DNA of 64,000 bases from Aureimonas sp. Leaf427 (GTDB taxonomy: Bacteria; Pseudomonadota; Alphaproteobacteria; Rhizobiales; Rhizobiaceae). Shown here in pieces: positions 1 to 9,754 of this stretch (its first letter is position 1; each line of letters opens with the position of its first letter). The translations under genes were made by a program, and so were the position numbers. The stretch covers positions 564,101 to 628,100 of the forward strand of contig NZ_LMQW01000012.1 of assembly GCF_001425485.1 (NCBI RefSeq), read 5' to 3'. The notes under the pieces were generated by a model, which was given only the letters and a program-made list of their open reading frames with translations, had not been told where the DNA came from and searched no databases.

Positions 1-499
1 CGCCGCCGGAAGAGGCGAAGAGGACGAGCGGCCGGCCTTCCGAGATCGCCGTCTCGGCGGCGGTGACGATCGCCTCGCCCGCCGCCATGCCGAGCGAGCC
101 GCCCATGAAGGCGAAATCCTGCACGGCCGCGACGATCGGCAGATCGTCGATCCTGCCGGTCGCGACGAGAACGGCGTCCTCGAGCCCGGTCTTGGCGCGG
201 CTGTCCTTCAGCCGGTCGGTGTAGCGGCGTTCGTCGCGGAACTTCAGCGGATCGACCGGAACCTTCGGCAGGTCGATCGAGACGTAGTCGCCGCCGTCGA
301 AGAAGGCCTTCAACCGCTCCTTGGCGGAAATGCGCATGTGGTGCCCGGATGCTGGGATCACCCACTGGTTCGCCTCCAGATCCTTGTAGAACACCATTTC
401 CCCGGTCTCGGGGCATTTGATCCAGAGATTTTCCGGCACCTCGGAGCGCGTGAGGAGGCTGGTGATCTTCGGGCGGACGAAATCGGTGATCCAGTTCAC
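1..499 (-). CDS. accD: Acetyl-CoA carboxylase carboxyltransferase subunit beta (partial, C-terminus off the window)
   Basis: This is the beta subunit of the carboxyltransferase that makes malonyl-CoA for fatty acid synthesis. About 166 N-terminal residues are visible and the rest lies beyond the left edge. I chose a GTG start at 499 because the protein then opens [12 protein letters not shown], as in other Rhizobiales Acc[15 protein letters not shown] follows, and later the crotonase-fold segments [13 protein letters not shown] and LVLFASSGG. The N-terminal zinc finger seen in Escherichia coli AccD (CxxC...CxxC) is reduced here to one cysteine, which I recall as usual in this order. It lies 133 bp downstream of trpA on the same strand, the common trp-accD arrangement. 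Confidence 0.95.
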   Translation of the reverse strand, partial: MNWITDFVRPKITSLLTRSEVPENLWIKCPETGEMVFYKDLEANQWVIPASGHHMRISAKERLKAFFDGGDYVSIDLPKVPVDPLKFRDERRYTDRLKDSRAKTGLEDAVLVATGRIDDLPIVAAVQDFAFMGGSLGMAAGEAIVTAAETAISEGRPLVLFASSGG

Positions 500-632
500 T
501 TCGGTCTTCCTTGGACGGATCGGCGCGTGCCGCATCGGGCAAATGGAGCGGCGGAACATCCTCGCCGGCCTCTGCGATCCCTCGCCGGCCGGCTTCGAAC
601 GGTTCCAGTCAGCCCGTCACATGGCGCGAAAT

Positions 633-1466
633 TCAGGCCTGTGCAAGGCGCGGCGCGCGAACGCCGGCCGCCAGGGCGCGCACAAGCCTATGAACCGCCT
701 CGACCGTGCCCGCCGTCGCCGCGTCGCCGTCGAGCGAGGCCTCGATCGCGCTGATCAGCGCGGAGCCCACCACGACGCCGTCGGCGCTGTGGCCGATGGC
801 ATGGGCCTGGTCCGGCGTGCGCACGCCGAAGCCGACGCAGACGGGAAGGCTCGTGTGGCGCTTGATGCGCTGCACGGCCGCGCCGACCTTGTTCGCATCG
901 GGCGCCGCGGCCCCGGTGATGCCGGTGATGGACACGTAGTAGACGAAGCCGGACGTGTTCTTCAGAACGGCAGGCAGGCGCTTGTCGTCGGTCGTCGGCG
1001 TCGCCAGGCGCACGAAGGCGAGGCCCTTGGCGAGCGCGGGCAGGCAGAGCTCGTCGTCCATCTCCGGCGGCAGATCGACGACGATCAACCCGTCGACGCC
1101 CGCCTCCAGCGCCGCCGTCACGAAGCGCTCGACGCCGTAGACGTAGATCGGGTTGAAATAGCCCATGAGGATGATCGGCGTCTTCGAATCGCCCTCTCGA
1201 AACCGCGCGACCGTCACAAGCGTCTTCGCCAGACTCTCGCCGCCGTTCAGCGCGCGAAGGCCCGCCTTCTGGATCGCGGGCCCATCGGCCATGGGATCGG
1301 AAAAGGGCATGCCGAGCTCGATCAGATCGGCGCCGGCGGCCGGCAGGCCCTTCATGATCTCGAAGGCGGTCTCGCCATCGGGATCGCCCGCCATCAGGAA
1401 GGTCACGAGCGCCGGACGCCCCTCGGCCTTGAGGTCGGCGAAGCGCTGGTCGATGCGGCTGGTCAT
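633..1466 (-). CDS. trpA: Tryptophan synthase alpha chain
   Basis: The alpha subunit cleaves indole-3-glycerol phosphate to indole and glyceraldehyde-3-phosphate, and indole is channelled to TrpB. The 277-residue length is normal for the family. The catalytic glutamate and aspartate sit in [19 protein letters not shown], and the phosphate-binding loop region [11 protein letters not shown] is present, followed by [13 protein letters not shown]. The ATG start gives MTSRIDQRF, matching rhizobial homologues. It belongs to the trpF-trpB-trpA run, but a toxin-antitoxin pair separates it from trpB. It may therefore depend on read-through or on its own promoter in the 90-bp gap after parE. Confidence 0.97.
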   Translation of the reverse strand: MTSRIDQRFADLKAEGRPALVTFLMAGDPDGETAFEIMKGLPAAGADLIELGMPFSDPMADGPAIQKAGLRALNGGESLAKTLVTVARFREGDSKTPIILMGYFNPIYVYGVERFVTAALEAGVDGLIVVDLPPEMDDELCLPALAKGLAFVRLATPTTDDKRLPAVLKNTSGFVYYVSITGITGAAAPDANKVGAAVQRIKRHTSLPVCVGFGVRTPDQAHAIGHSADGVVVGSALISAIEASLDGDAATAGTVEAVHRLVRALAAGVRAPRLAQA

Positions 1467-1558
1467 GGATGGGCTTTCGTCACGGGCTCTGCGAGGGGTT
1501 CTCTTGGCATTTTCGGAGGGGGAAGGTCAAAGGGCGTCAGGCTCCCATCGCAAGAGGC

Positions 1559-1849
1559 TCAGCCGCTGCCACCGTCTTCACGTCTGTCGGCCCGCTGGTC
1601 CCAAACCCGCAGAACCTCGATCCGGTCGCTCCGCACGCGATAGACGATCGAGAAAGGCGTCCTGGAAATCTGGACCTCGCGATTGTCCGCTACGACAACA
1701 CGACCGAGTTCCGGCATAAGCGCCAATGCCTTCAGCATTCTGTTGAAGCGCCGGACTCCCTCGCGGCCACCTTCCGGAAAGACCCGGCGATAATATCGGC
1801 GGAACCAGATCAAGTCCGTTCGGGCCGTATCGAGGAGAACGACCCTCAT
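1559..1849 (-). CDS. ParE/RelE-family toxin
   Basis: This is a 96-residue basic protein of the type II toxin superfamily RelE/ParE. It shows the typical N-terminal LLDTARTDLIWFRRYY, the central LGRVVVADNREVQISRTPFS and the terminal strand RIEVLRVWDQRADR. ParE toxins inhibit DNA gyrase and RelE members cleave mRNA; the sequence alone does not decide which applies. The start overlaps the stop of the antitoxin gene upstream by four bases (ATGA), so the pair is translationally coupled, antitoxin first. The pair sits between trpB and trpA. Confidence 0.88.
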   Translation of the reverse strand: MRVVLLDTARTDLIWFRRYYRRVFPEGGREGVRRFNRMLKALALMPELGRVVVADNREVQISRTPFSIVYRVRSDRIEVLRVWDQRADRREDGGSG

Positions 1850-2133
1850 CGTGCGTGAAGCAAGATATCCGGTTCGGGCGGCGGCAATTCGTCATCCGTA
1901 TCCCAGGACATCATCCAGCGCTCGATCGCCTCGCTGGAGATGAAGACACCCTTATCCGCCTCTAAGGCGGCGTTATGAATCGCTTCTTCCTTCAGCTCGT
2001 TTGCCTGAAGATAGGCGGCGATCGCTCGCTCGGCGATGGACGAGGCGGAGGTCTGTTCAAGCGACGCGCGTCGTTCGAGACGCGCACCGATTTCCGGGTC
2101 GATGACGAGCGGGAGGGTCTCTGGAATTGCCAT
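1846..2133 (-). CDS. ParD-like (CopG/ribbon-helix-helix) antitoxin
   Basis: This 95-residue protein is the antitoxin partner of the ParE-type toxin. The N-terminal part (LPLVIDPEIGARLERRAS, then TSASSIAERAIAAYLQ) is a ribbon-helix-helix DNA-binding segment. The C-terminal part ISSEAIERWMMSWDTDDEL followed by PPPEPDI is the characteristic toxin-binding tail of this ParD class. The ATG at 2133 was preferred to a GTG three bases upstream because GGAG then lies at normal spacing. It probably autoregulates its own promoter in the short space after trpB. Confidence 0.88.
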   Translation of the reverse strand: MAIPETLPLVIDPEIGARLERRASLEQTSASSIAERAIAAYLQANELKEEAIHNAALEADKGVFISSEAIERWMMSWDTDDELPPPEPDILLHAR

Positions 2134-2175
2134 CACGAAAGCTCCTCGTCTCGCCTCATCTTCGGTAAACTCCGC

Positions 2176-3392
<1,217 letters not shown>

Positions 3393-3396
<4 letters not shown>

Positions 3397-4106
3397 GAGT
3401 CAATCCGATTCAAAAGAGCCGTCCGATTCAAAAGAGCCGTTCCGTCCGCAGGCGCCTCGCCGCGTCCGGCGCGGTCGAGCGCGTCGAAGAAGCGATGGAG
3501 CCGGTCCGCATCCTTGATGCCCGGCGAGGATTCCACCCCCGACGAGACGTCGATCCCGGCGGGCGAGACGAGCCCGAGCGCCGCCTCGACATTGCTCGGA
3601 TCAAGCCCTCCCGAGAGCATGTAACGCACGGACGGGTCAAGCGCTTCCAGAAGGCGCCAGTCGAAGGAAACGCCGTTGCCGCCGGGCAGGACGGAGCCCT
3701 TCGGCCGCTTCGCGTCGAGGAGGAGACGATCGGCCGCGCCGACATAGGCCGCGACGCCCGCGACGTCCTCGTCCGTGCCGATCGAGATCGCCTTCATGAC
3801 CTTCGCGCCGATCCGCCGGCGGACCGCCGCCACCCGCTCCGGCGTCTCGTGCCCGTGAAGCTGGACGATGTCCGGCCTGACGGTCTCGGCGATCGCATCC
3901 AGCATCTCGTCGCTCGGATCGACCACGACGACGACCGTCTCGGCCCGCCCCCGTGCGCGCTCCGCGAGGGCGGCGATCGCCGGAAGGTCGAGATGGCGCG
4001 GGCTCTTCGGGAAATGGATGAAGCCGACATGGCTCGCGCCACGCGACAGGACGATATCGAGCGTCTCCGGCGTCGAAAGCCCGCAGATCTTGACCTCGAG
4101 CGCCAT
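3393..4106 (-). CDS. trpF: Phosphoribosylanthranilate isomerase
   Basis: TrpF converts N-(5-phosphoribosyl)anthranilate to CdRP, the step before indole-glycerol phosphate formation. I chose the start at 4106, giving a 237-residue TIM-barrel protein that begins [17 protein letters not shown]. The catalytic cysteine is in KICG and the acidic residue near the end is in [12 protein letters not shown]. The long upstream extension of the open frame is not conserved-looking. It is the first gene of the trpF-trpB-(parDE)-trpA run and overlaps trpB by four bases. It follows the metallopeptidase gene after 37 bp. Confidence 0.96.
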
Positions 4107-4143
4107 GGCTCCCTTCCCGTCCTGTCCGATCCATCCGAGGCGC

Positions 4144-4917
4144 CTAGCCCGCCTCGCCGAAATCGACCGCATGAAGCTGCGCCCCATGGCGCTTCAGCCA
4201 GTCGCGCCCGGCATCCATGTCGGGACAGAGCGCGCGGCACAACGCCCAGAAGGCGGGGCCGTGGTTCATCTCCCGAAAATGGGCGACCTCGTGGGCACAT
4301 AGATAGTCGAGGACGGACGGCGGCGCCATCACGATCCGCCAGGAGAAGGCGAGGCGCCGGTCCGCCGTGCAGGAGCCCCAGCGGCTGCGCGTGTCCTTCA
4401 GCGTGAGAGCCGCGGGCTTCAGGCCGACGGCGGCGGCGTGACGATCGACGCGGGCCTGGAGATCGGCCCTCGCCTCGCGCCGCAGGGCGTCCATCACGCG
4501 CCTCGGCAGATGCGCCGCATCGCCGCCGACGAGAAGCATCGCCCCTTCCGAGCCGGTCTCCAGCCGCGCCGCGCGGCGCGCGGGATCGTGGAGGATCGCA
4601 AGAGTCGCGCCGCGAAAGGGCAGGATCGCGCCGTCCTCGACGCGGATGCGGCCGGGCACGGCGGCCATGCGCGCCTCCGCCCAGCCGCGATGGCGCTCGA
4701 CGAAGGCGAGGATCGCGGCATCGGAGGTGCGGGGCGGAACCGTGACGGAGAGCGCGCCGCCGCCGGGTGCCAGGCGCATCGTCAGACGGCGCGCGCGCGG
4801 GTTCCGGCGCACGAGGAGAGCGATGCTGCCGGTGCCGAGATCGAGCGTCTCGGGCAGGCGCGCGGCGGGCGCGCGACGCGGGCTCAAAAGGCGGCGGAGA
4901 TCGGGAAAGGGTTTCAT
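4144..4917 (-). CDS. YgjP-like M48-family metallopeptidase (DUF45)
   Basis: This 257-residue protein carries a C-terminal zinc metallopeptidase domain. The signature LCAHEVAHFREMNH supplies the HExxH zinc-binding helix, and the preceding TLKDTRSRWGSC is the other family landmark. The substrate is unknown. I set the start at ATG 4917 (MKPFPDLRRLL), because the longer open frame upstream is a translation of an intergenic palindromic repeat. The gene lies just upstream of trpF in the same direction and may be transcribed with it. Confidence 0.9.
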   Translation of the reverse strand: MKPFPDLRRLLSPRRAPAARLPETLDLGTGSIALLVRRNPRARRLTMRLAPGGGALSVTVPPRTSDAAILAFVERHRGWAEARMAAVPGRIRVEDGAILPFRGATLAILHDPARRAARLETGSEGAMLLVGGDAAHLPRRVMDALRREARADLQARVDRHAAAVGLKPAALTLKDTRSRWGSCTADRRLAFSWRIVMAPPSVLDYLCAHEVAHFREMNHGPAFWALCRALCPDMDAGRDWLKRHGAQLHAVDFGEAG

Positions 4918-4970
4918 GCGAGGTGCGCTGCGGGAGTTACTGAGACCTCGCGGGTCAAAAGTCGAGTGTG

Positions 4971-5114
4971 TCGCGCCCCCCTCTGTCCTGCCGGACATCT
5001 CCCCCTCAAGGGGGGAGATCGGCGGCTGCAAAGGGAGAGATTGGCCTGAGACCGCCCCACCGCCTGATCTCCCACCCTGAGGGGGAGATGCCGGCAGGCA
5101 GAGGGGGGCGCGGC
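4971..5114. repeat. Pair of inverted ~49-bp GC-rich intergenic repeat units
   Basis: Two near-identical arms face each other. The left arm (4971-5020) reads from CGCGCCCCCCTCTG through the hairpin CATCTCCCCCTCA to GGGGGGAGATC. The right arm (5066-5114) is its reverse complement with a few changes. About 45 bp separate them. Each arm also contains its own short hairpin. Units of this type (translated as PPISPLEGEMSG) are, from memory, common between genes in rhizobia and relatives. No coding function is expected. Confidence 0.75.
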
Positions 5115-5229
5115 AAGCGCTACCGTCAATGTGCGCCGCGCAGACTCAAAGCAAGGATGACCCATTCGCAAAGACTGCAACAGCATTCGACAAAGTCCGT
5201 TCACCGCCCATCTCATCACGCCTTGCGCC

Positions 5230-5263
5230 AAAAAGCGACGGCGGCCGCAGGGGCCGCCGTCGC
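5230..5263 (-). terminator. Intrinsic terminator downstream of the DUF2852 gene
   Basis: A perfect 12-bp stem GCGACGGCGGCC/GGCCGCCGTCGC has a 5-base loop and, on the minus strand, is followed by five T residues. It lies 26 bp past the stop codon of the DUF2852 gene. Confidence 0.85.
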
Positions 5264-5288
5264 CGGATCGTTTGGGGAGGCGCGACGC

Positions 5289-5741
5289 TCAGGCGTCGAT
5301 GATGGTCGCGTCCGAGGCGCCCGAACGGTCGCGGGCGGTGCCCCTGTCGCGGCGGGCGGACATGAAGCGGTCGAACTCTTCCTGGTCCTTCGCCCGGCGA
5401 AGCTCGCGGGCATAGGATTCGAACTCGGCATGGGCCTCGTTCAGCTTGCGGCGCTCCTCGTCGAGGCGCGACAGCTCGCGCTCGCGCCAGTCGTCGAAGG
5501 CGACATTGCCCGTCCGCGCGCTCGCGAAGGGCATGGCCCGGCCGCCGCCATTGGCGCGGAAGAAGTCCGCGAACCGGTCCGTCGAGCGATTGACGTCGCG
5601 GCGGAAGCCTTCGAGCCGCTCGCCCCAGAGAATATAGGCGAGCACGGCAAGGCCGAGCGGCCAGTAGAGCATGAACCCGCCGACCATCAAGGCGATCGTC
5701 GCAGGCGTCCAGGCCGGACGGATCAAGGCGTGGGACGTCAT
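5289..5741 (-). CDS. DUF2852 domain protein (small membrane protein)
   Basis: This 150-residue protein of unknown function has one or two hydrophobic segments near the N-terminus (ATIALMVGGFMLYWPLGLAV, then LAYILWG). A charged helical region follows (RLEGFRRDVNRSTDRFADFF and a long Arg/Glu coiled-coil-like stretch SRLDEERRKLNEAHAEFES). This layout matches the alphaproteobacterial DUF2852 family. The start ATG at 5741 (MTSHALIRPAW) was chosen over longer frames that lack similarity. A clear terminator follows, so it is probably monocistronic. Confidence 0.85.
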   Translation of the reverse strand: MTSHALIRPAWTPATIALMVGGFMLYWPLGLAVLAYILWGERLEGFRRDVNRSTDRFADFFRANGGGRAMPFASARTGNVAFDDWRERELSRLDEERRKLNEAHAEFESYARELRRAKDQEEFDRFMSARRDRGTARDRSGASDATIIDA

Positions 5742-5884
5742 TCGATGGGCCCTTTCCCAAGTGGCGGGGCGATACGCTCCGCCTGAGACTTGGACATGGG
5801 CGTCGAAAAATGGCGGTTCAAGACGAGGGCGCCGAAAGTCTTGGTGCAAGGAGCACAGGACCTTCGGCTGAACCGCTCGCTCTT

Positions 5885-7675
5885 TCAGCGGCTGCGCGTG
5901 CGGCGCGGCGTGGTGGCGCGCCCTTTGGGACCGAAGGCCTTCGGCGCCGGCGCGACGGGGGCGGGCGCGACGGAGGCGGCGAGAAGCTCGTCATCCGCCG
6001 GAACGCCGAGGGCGGGAACCGCCGCGTGATCGGCGAAGGGCGGATGGGCGACCGGGCCTCCAGTGGAGACCGCCGTCTCCTGCGGTTCGAGGCCGAGCTT
6101 CGCCACCACTTCGTCCACGGCCGCGCGCAAGGGCAGCAAAGCCTCCGAGACCGCGTCGGGCTCCGGCACCGTGGCATCGACCGGCGGGGCTTCGGCGGCA
6201 GGCGCCTCGGCGACGGGCACCACGCTTGCCTCGACGGCCGTCTCCACCGCATCGACCGCATCGAGCTGCGCCACGACGGCGGTCTCGGCGATCTCGGCGG
6301 CGGGCTCCATCATCGAAGCCGCCGTCTCGGCGGGCTCGGAGGGATGGACCTGCTCGGACGAGGATTCCACCTGCAGGGCGCGGACGGCTTCCAGATCGGG
6401 CATGGTGAGCTTGCCGGCCTTGCGCGGCAGGGCGGCGGCCGAATGCGTGGTGCCGTGGGTCAGCGCGAAGTCGACGATGCGCGGCGCGATCTCGGCGCGG
6501 AACCGCGAGCCGTTGAACACGCCGTAATGGCCGACCTTCGGCTGCATGTAGTGAACGCGCATATCGTCCGGCAGCGAGGAACAGAGGGTCTGCGCCGCCT
6601 TCGTCTGGCCGAGGCCGGAAATGTCGTCGTTCTCGCCCTCGACGGTCAGGAGCGCGGTGCGCGTGACCTTCGATAGGTCGATCCGCTCGCCGCGATGCGT
6701 GATCTCGCCCTTCGGCAGCGAGTGCTTGATGAAGACCTCGTCCACCGTCTGCAGGTAGAACTCGGCCGTGAGATCCATCACCGCCATGTACTCGTCGTAG
6801 AATTCACGATGCTTCTCGGCGGAGTCGCCGTCGTTCTTGACGAGATGCTGGTAGAACTCGCGATGCGCCGTGACGTGGCGGTCGAGATTCATCGACATGA
6901 AGCCGGAAAGCTGCAGGAAGCCCGGATAGACCATCCGCATGAAGCCCGGCTGGGGGAAGGGCACGGCCATCACGACATTGTCGCGGAACCAGTTGATCCC
7001 CTTGTCCATGGCCAGCTTGTTCACGGCCGTCGGGTTGATGCGCGTGTCGATCGGGCCGCCCATCAGCGTCATGGTGGCGGGAACGCAAGGATCGTCCTTG
7101 GCCGACATGGCGCCGACCGCCATCAGAACCGGCACGGCCGGCTGGCAGACGCCGATCACATGCGTGTCTGGGCCAAGGAAATGCAGCATCTCGACGACGT
7201 AGTCGACATAGTCGTCGAGGTCGAAGCGGCCGACCGCGACGGGAACCTTGCGGGCATCTTCCCAGTCCGTGATGTAGACGTCGGCATAGGGGAGCAGAGC
7301 CTCGACCGTGCCGCGCAGAAGGGTCGCGTAGTGGCCCGACATCGGCGCGACGATCAGGAATCGCGGGTCCTTGCTATGGCCGGCCGGAAGGGCGCGCTCG
7401 AAATGGAGAAGCTGGGCGAAGGGTTTCTTCCAGACGACCTTGTCCACGACCGGGACGCGCAGGCCGCCGACCACCGTCTCGTTCAGCCCGAACTGCGGCT
7501 TGCCGTAGACGCGGGTCGAGCGCTCGAAGACCTCGGCCATCGCCGCCATCGTGCGCGCGGCCTCGGTGCCGGCGAACGGATTGAGCGGGCTCTCATAGAA
7601 CATGCGCGCGGCGTCCGCGAAGGCGCGGAGCGGTGCGATGGCTGCGTGGTTCCATTCGTAGAAATGATACAACAT
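5885..7675 (-). CDS. phaZ: Intracellular polyhydroxyalkanoate depolymerase with a long low-complexity tail
   Basis: This enzyme degrades stored polyhydroxybutyrate granules. The protein starts MLYHFYEWNHAAIAPLRAFA, typical of intracellular PhaZ, with GGGAG five bases upstream. The nucleophile cysteine is in HVIGVCQPAVPVL, and the late acid/histidine region includes VEGENDDISG and KVGHYGVFNG. The conserved enzyme ends near residue 410, whereas the protein runs to 596. The extra C-terminal part is rich in Ala, Glu, Val and Pro with a basic end (RATTPRRTRSR). That tail could bind granules or phasins, or be a disordered linker; I cannot tell. Confidence 0.93.
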   Translation of the reverse strand: MLYHFYEWNHAAIAPLRAFADAARMFYESPLNPFAGTEAARTMAAMAEVFERSTRVYGKPQFGLNETVVGGLRVPVVDKVVWKKPFAQLLHFERALPAGHSKDPRFLIVAPMSGHYATLLRGTVEALLPYADVYITDWEDARKVPVAVGRFDLDDYVDYVVEMLHFLGPDTHVIGVCQPAVPVLMAVGAMSAKDDPCVPATMTLMGGPIDTRINPTAVNKLAMDKGINWFRDNVVMAVPFPQPGFMRMVYPGFLQLSGFMSMNLDRHVTAHREFYQHLVKNDGDSAEKHREFYDEYMAVMDLTAEFYLQTVDEVFIKHSLPKGEITHRGERIDLSKVTRTALLTVEGENDDISGLGQTKAAQTLCSSLPDDMRVHYMQPKVGHYGVFNGSRFRAEIAPRIVDFALTHGTTHSAAALPRKAGKLTMPDLEAVRALQVESSSEQVHPSEPAETAASMMEPAAEIAETAVVAQLDAVDAVETAVEASVVPVAEAPAAEAPPVDATVPEPDAVSEALLPLRAAVDEVVAKLGLEPQETAVSTGGPVAHPPFADHAAVPALGVPADDELLAASVAPAPVAPAPKAFGPKGRATTPRRTRSR

Positions 7676-7910
7676 ACGCTCCCGCCGATCGTTTCGAACC
7701 TCTTACCACGAAATGCTGCAGCGCACAAACAGCCGGTTTCCGCTGTCCGAACGCTGTCGATAGGCCTTGCGGGCCTCCCGATACCGGCTTGCCCAGGGCC
7801 GGTCGCCGCCCTGCCTTGCCGCCCCGAACGCATCGCCCGCCCCCACGCGCGTCGTTCGGGAGCCACGGGGCTCGCCGAGCCCCCCGGCCGCCGTCGCCGG
7901 CAAGGCGAGG

Positions 7911-8456
7911 TCAGAGCCAATGGATCATGACATTCCTTTCGGTTCCGACAAGACCCGCGCCCAAAGCCTCGTCATCCCCGTCGAATCGCTGCGGCGGCAG
8001 GCCCGGCACCTCGCCGGCCAGTCGCGCCAGCTCCTGCGTCCAGTCCTTGCGGTCGACACCGAGAAACCGGCGGCGGCGATACCAGTCGGCCCCCGCCTCG
8101 CCCTGGACGGCGAGGCCGACCGCGCGGTGGAAGAACCAGCCGGCCCGCGCGACCACCGCGGCCAGAAGCGCCTTGCGCACGCCGCGCCCTCGGAAGGCCG
8201 GATCGACGGCGAGACCGGAGAGCCAGTAGAGATCGGTCGCATCGCGCGCCGCCGCGAAGCCTGCGAGCCGGCCCGCCTCGGTCTTTGTCCCTGTCTCGGC
8301 AACGAAGATCTCGTGCAGAAGGAGCCAGCGCACGAAGTCCGGCATGTCGGGCGCCGCGCCGGCGAAAAGGCCGGACGCCGCGCCGAGGCCCCGCAGCCCC
8401 TCCGCCTCGCCCGGCTCCATCAGGCGGATGCGGAAGCCATCGGGTGCCAGATGCAT
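7911..8456 (-). CDS. GNAT-family N-acetyltransferase
   Basis: This is a predicted acetyl-CoA-dependent acetyltransferase of about 181 residues. The acetyl-CoA-binding motif A is visible as LAVDPAFRGRGVRKALLAAV, preceded by strands RLAGFAAARDATDLYWLSG. I prefer the start at 8456 (MHLAPDGFRIRLMEPGE) because GGGGAAGG lies upstream at usable spacing. An in-frame ATG at 8498 is possible and would nearly abut the DUF1330 stop. The substrate is unknown. It is the last gene of the pyrF-DUF1330-GNAT run. Confidence 0.82.
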   Translation of the reverse strand: MHLAPDGFRIRLMEPGEAEGLRGLGAASGLFAGAAPDMPDFVRWLLLHEIFVAETGTKTEAGRLAGFAAARDATDLYWLSGLAVDPAFRGRGVRKALLAAVVARAGWFFHRAVGLAVQGEAGADWYRRRRFLGVDRKDWTQELARLAGEVPGLPPQRFDGDDEALGAGLVGTERNVMIHWL

Positions 8457-8503
8457 GAACGCCGCCCTTCCCCGCCTCGCCGCGACCCGTCCGGCCATTC
8501 GCT

Positions 8504-8797
8504 TCAGCTCTCGACGCCCTCGACGATGACGATGTCGGCCGTCGAGACCTCGCCGCGGATCGCCCGTGCCTCGCGATAGGCGGGGCTCTCGTAGCAGGCC
8601 TGCGCATCGGCAAGGCTCGCGAACTCGATCACGACGTTGCGCGTGCGCGACTGGCCTTCCAGCGCCAGCATCGGCCCGCCCCGCGCCAGGAACTTCGCGC
8701 CATATTCGGCGAAGGCGGGCGAGGCCGTCGACACGTAGTCCTGGTAGCGCTCGGGGTCGGTGATATCGACATGGGCGATCCAATAGGCCTTCGGCAT
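8504..8797 (-). CDS. DUF1330 domain protein
   Basis: This 97-residue protein is of the dimeric alpha/beta-barrel type. It opens MPKAYWIAHVDITDPERYQD and contains FLARGGPMLALEGQ and VVIEFASLADAQACYESPAY, all hallmarks of the DUF1330 family. The function is unknown; family members are often described as monooxygenase-like by fold. It lies 60 bp downstream of pyrF on the same strand, a neighbourhood I recall from other Rhizobiales. Confidence 0.9.
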   Translation of the reverse strand: MPKAYWIAHVDITDPERYQDYVSTASPAFAEYGAKFLARGGPMLALEGQSRTRNVVIEFASLADAQACYESPAYREARAIRGEVSTADIVIVEGVES

Positions 8798-8857
8798 TCT
8801 CGTTCCTCCGCTTCGCCGGTCCTTCCGGCCTTCGGGCCGGGATATAGCGCTGTTCTC

Positions 8858-9544
8858 TCAGGCCGCCGCCATTTCCGCCAGAATGGCCTCGGCCGCCGCC
8901 TTGCGGTCCCGCGCGCCGACGATCGGCCGGGCGACGACGAGATGCGAGGCGCCGTCGCGAATGGCCTCGGCGGGCGTCGCGATGCGCTTCTGGTCGCCGG
9001 CCTCAGCGCCCGCCGGCCGGATGCCCGGCGTCACCAGCGCCATGTCGGGCCCGACGATCTGCCGCAGGGCCCGCGCCTCCGATGCCGAGGCCACCAGCCC
9101 GCCGATGCCGATCTCGCGCGCCAGCGCCGCGCGGCGCCGCACCAGCTCGGCCACCGACAATCCGTAGCCGTCCGTCGTCAGGTCCTCGTCGTCCAGCGAG
9201 GTCAGAACGGTCACGCCGAGCACGAGGAGATCCGACCCCGCGGAAGCCTTCACGGCCGCGCGCATCGCATGCCCCTGCGCGTGGATCGTCACCATCGCGG
9301 CGCCGAGCTTGGCGATCTGCTCGATCCCCTTCTCGACCGTGTTGGCGATGTCGAGCAGCTTCACGTCCAGAAAGACGCGCTTCCCCGCCCGCGCCAGCTC
9401 GCCCACCAGCGGCAGGCCGTCGCCGGAAAAGACCAGCTGATAGCCGATCTTGTAGGTCGAGACCGTCTCGCCGAGCTCGCTCACCACCGCCTCGGCCTCC
9501 GCGCGGCCGGACACGTCGAGACCCACGATCAGACGATCACGCAT
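8858..9544 (-). CDS. pyrF: Orotidine 5'-phosphate decarboxylase
   Basis: PyrF catalyses the last step of de novo UMP synthesis. The 228-residue protein starts [12 protein letters not shown], and the catalytic Lys/Asp pair is in [17 protein letters not shown]. The phosphate-binding end is [16 protein letters not shown] followed by HLVVARPI. The open frame extends upstream, but that part translates a palindromic repeat region, so the start at 9544 is preferred. DUF1330 and GNAT genes follow in the same direction. Confidence 0.97.
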   Translation of the reverse strand: MRDRLIVGLDVSGRAEAEAVVSELGETVSTYKIGYQLVFSGDGLPLVGELARAGKRVFLDVKLLDIANTVEKGIEQIAKLGAAMVTIHAQGHAMRAAVKASAGSDLLVLGVTVLTSLDDEDLTTDGYGLSVAELVRRRAALAREIGIGGLVASASEARALRQIVGPDMALVTPGIRPAGAEAGDQKRIATPAEAIRDGASHLVVARPIVGARDRKAAAEAILAEMAAA

Positions 9545-9570
9545 GGCTGGCTCCTGAGTGGCTGATGAAG

Positions 9571-9730
9571 CGGGGCTGCCGCCCCGGGCCCGGCCCGGGA
9601 AGGACTTCCCGGACCCTTCCTTCTTTTTGTTCTGTCCAAGGGGCCAGCGGCCCCTCGGACAGAACAACACGAAACGGGTTCCAAGGGACGACCGTCCCTT
9701 GGCAGGGGTGCAGGAGACGGCCGTCCCCTG
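9571..9730. repeat. Cluster of palindromes between pyrF and polA
   Basis: At least five inverted repeats follow one another. They are CGGGGCTGCCGCCCCG (9571-9586), a perfect 8-bp stem CCGGGAAG/CTTCCCGG (9595-9612), and a long hairpin with ends TGTTCTGTCC/GGACAGAACA (9628-9666). Then come CCAAGGGAC/GTCCCTTGG (9681-9702) and a weaker CAGGGG...CCCCTG (9703-9730). None is followed by a clean T-run on either strand, so they look like stacked repeat units rather than a simple terminator. Confidence 0.7.
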
Positions 9731-9754
9731 CCACGTCCCGCCGCCGGGGTGCCC

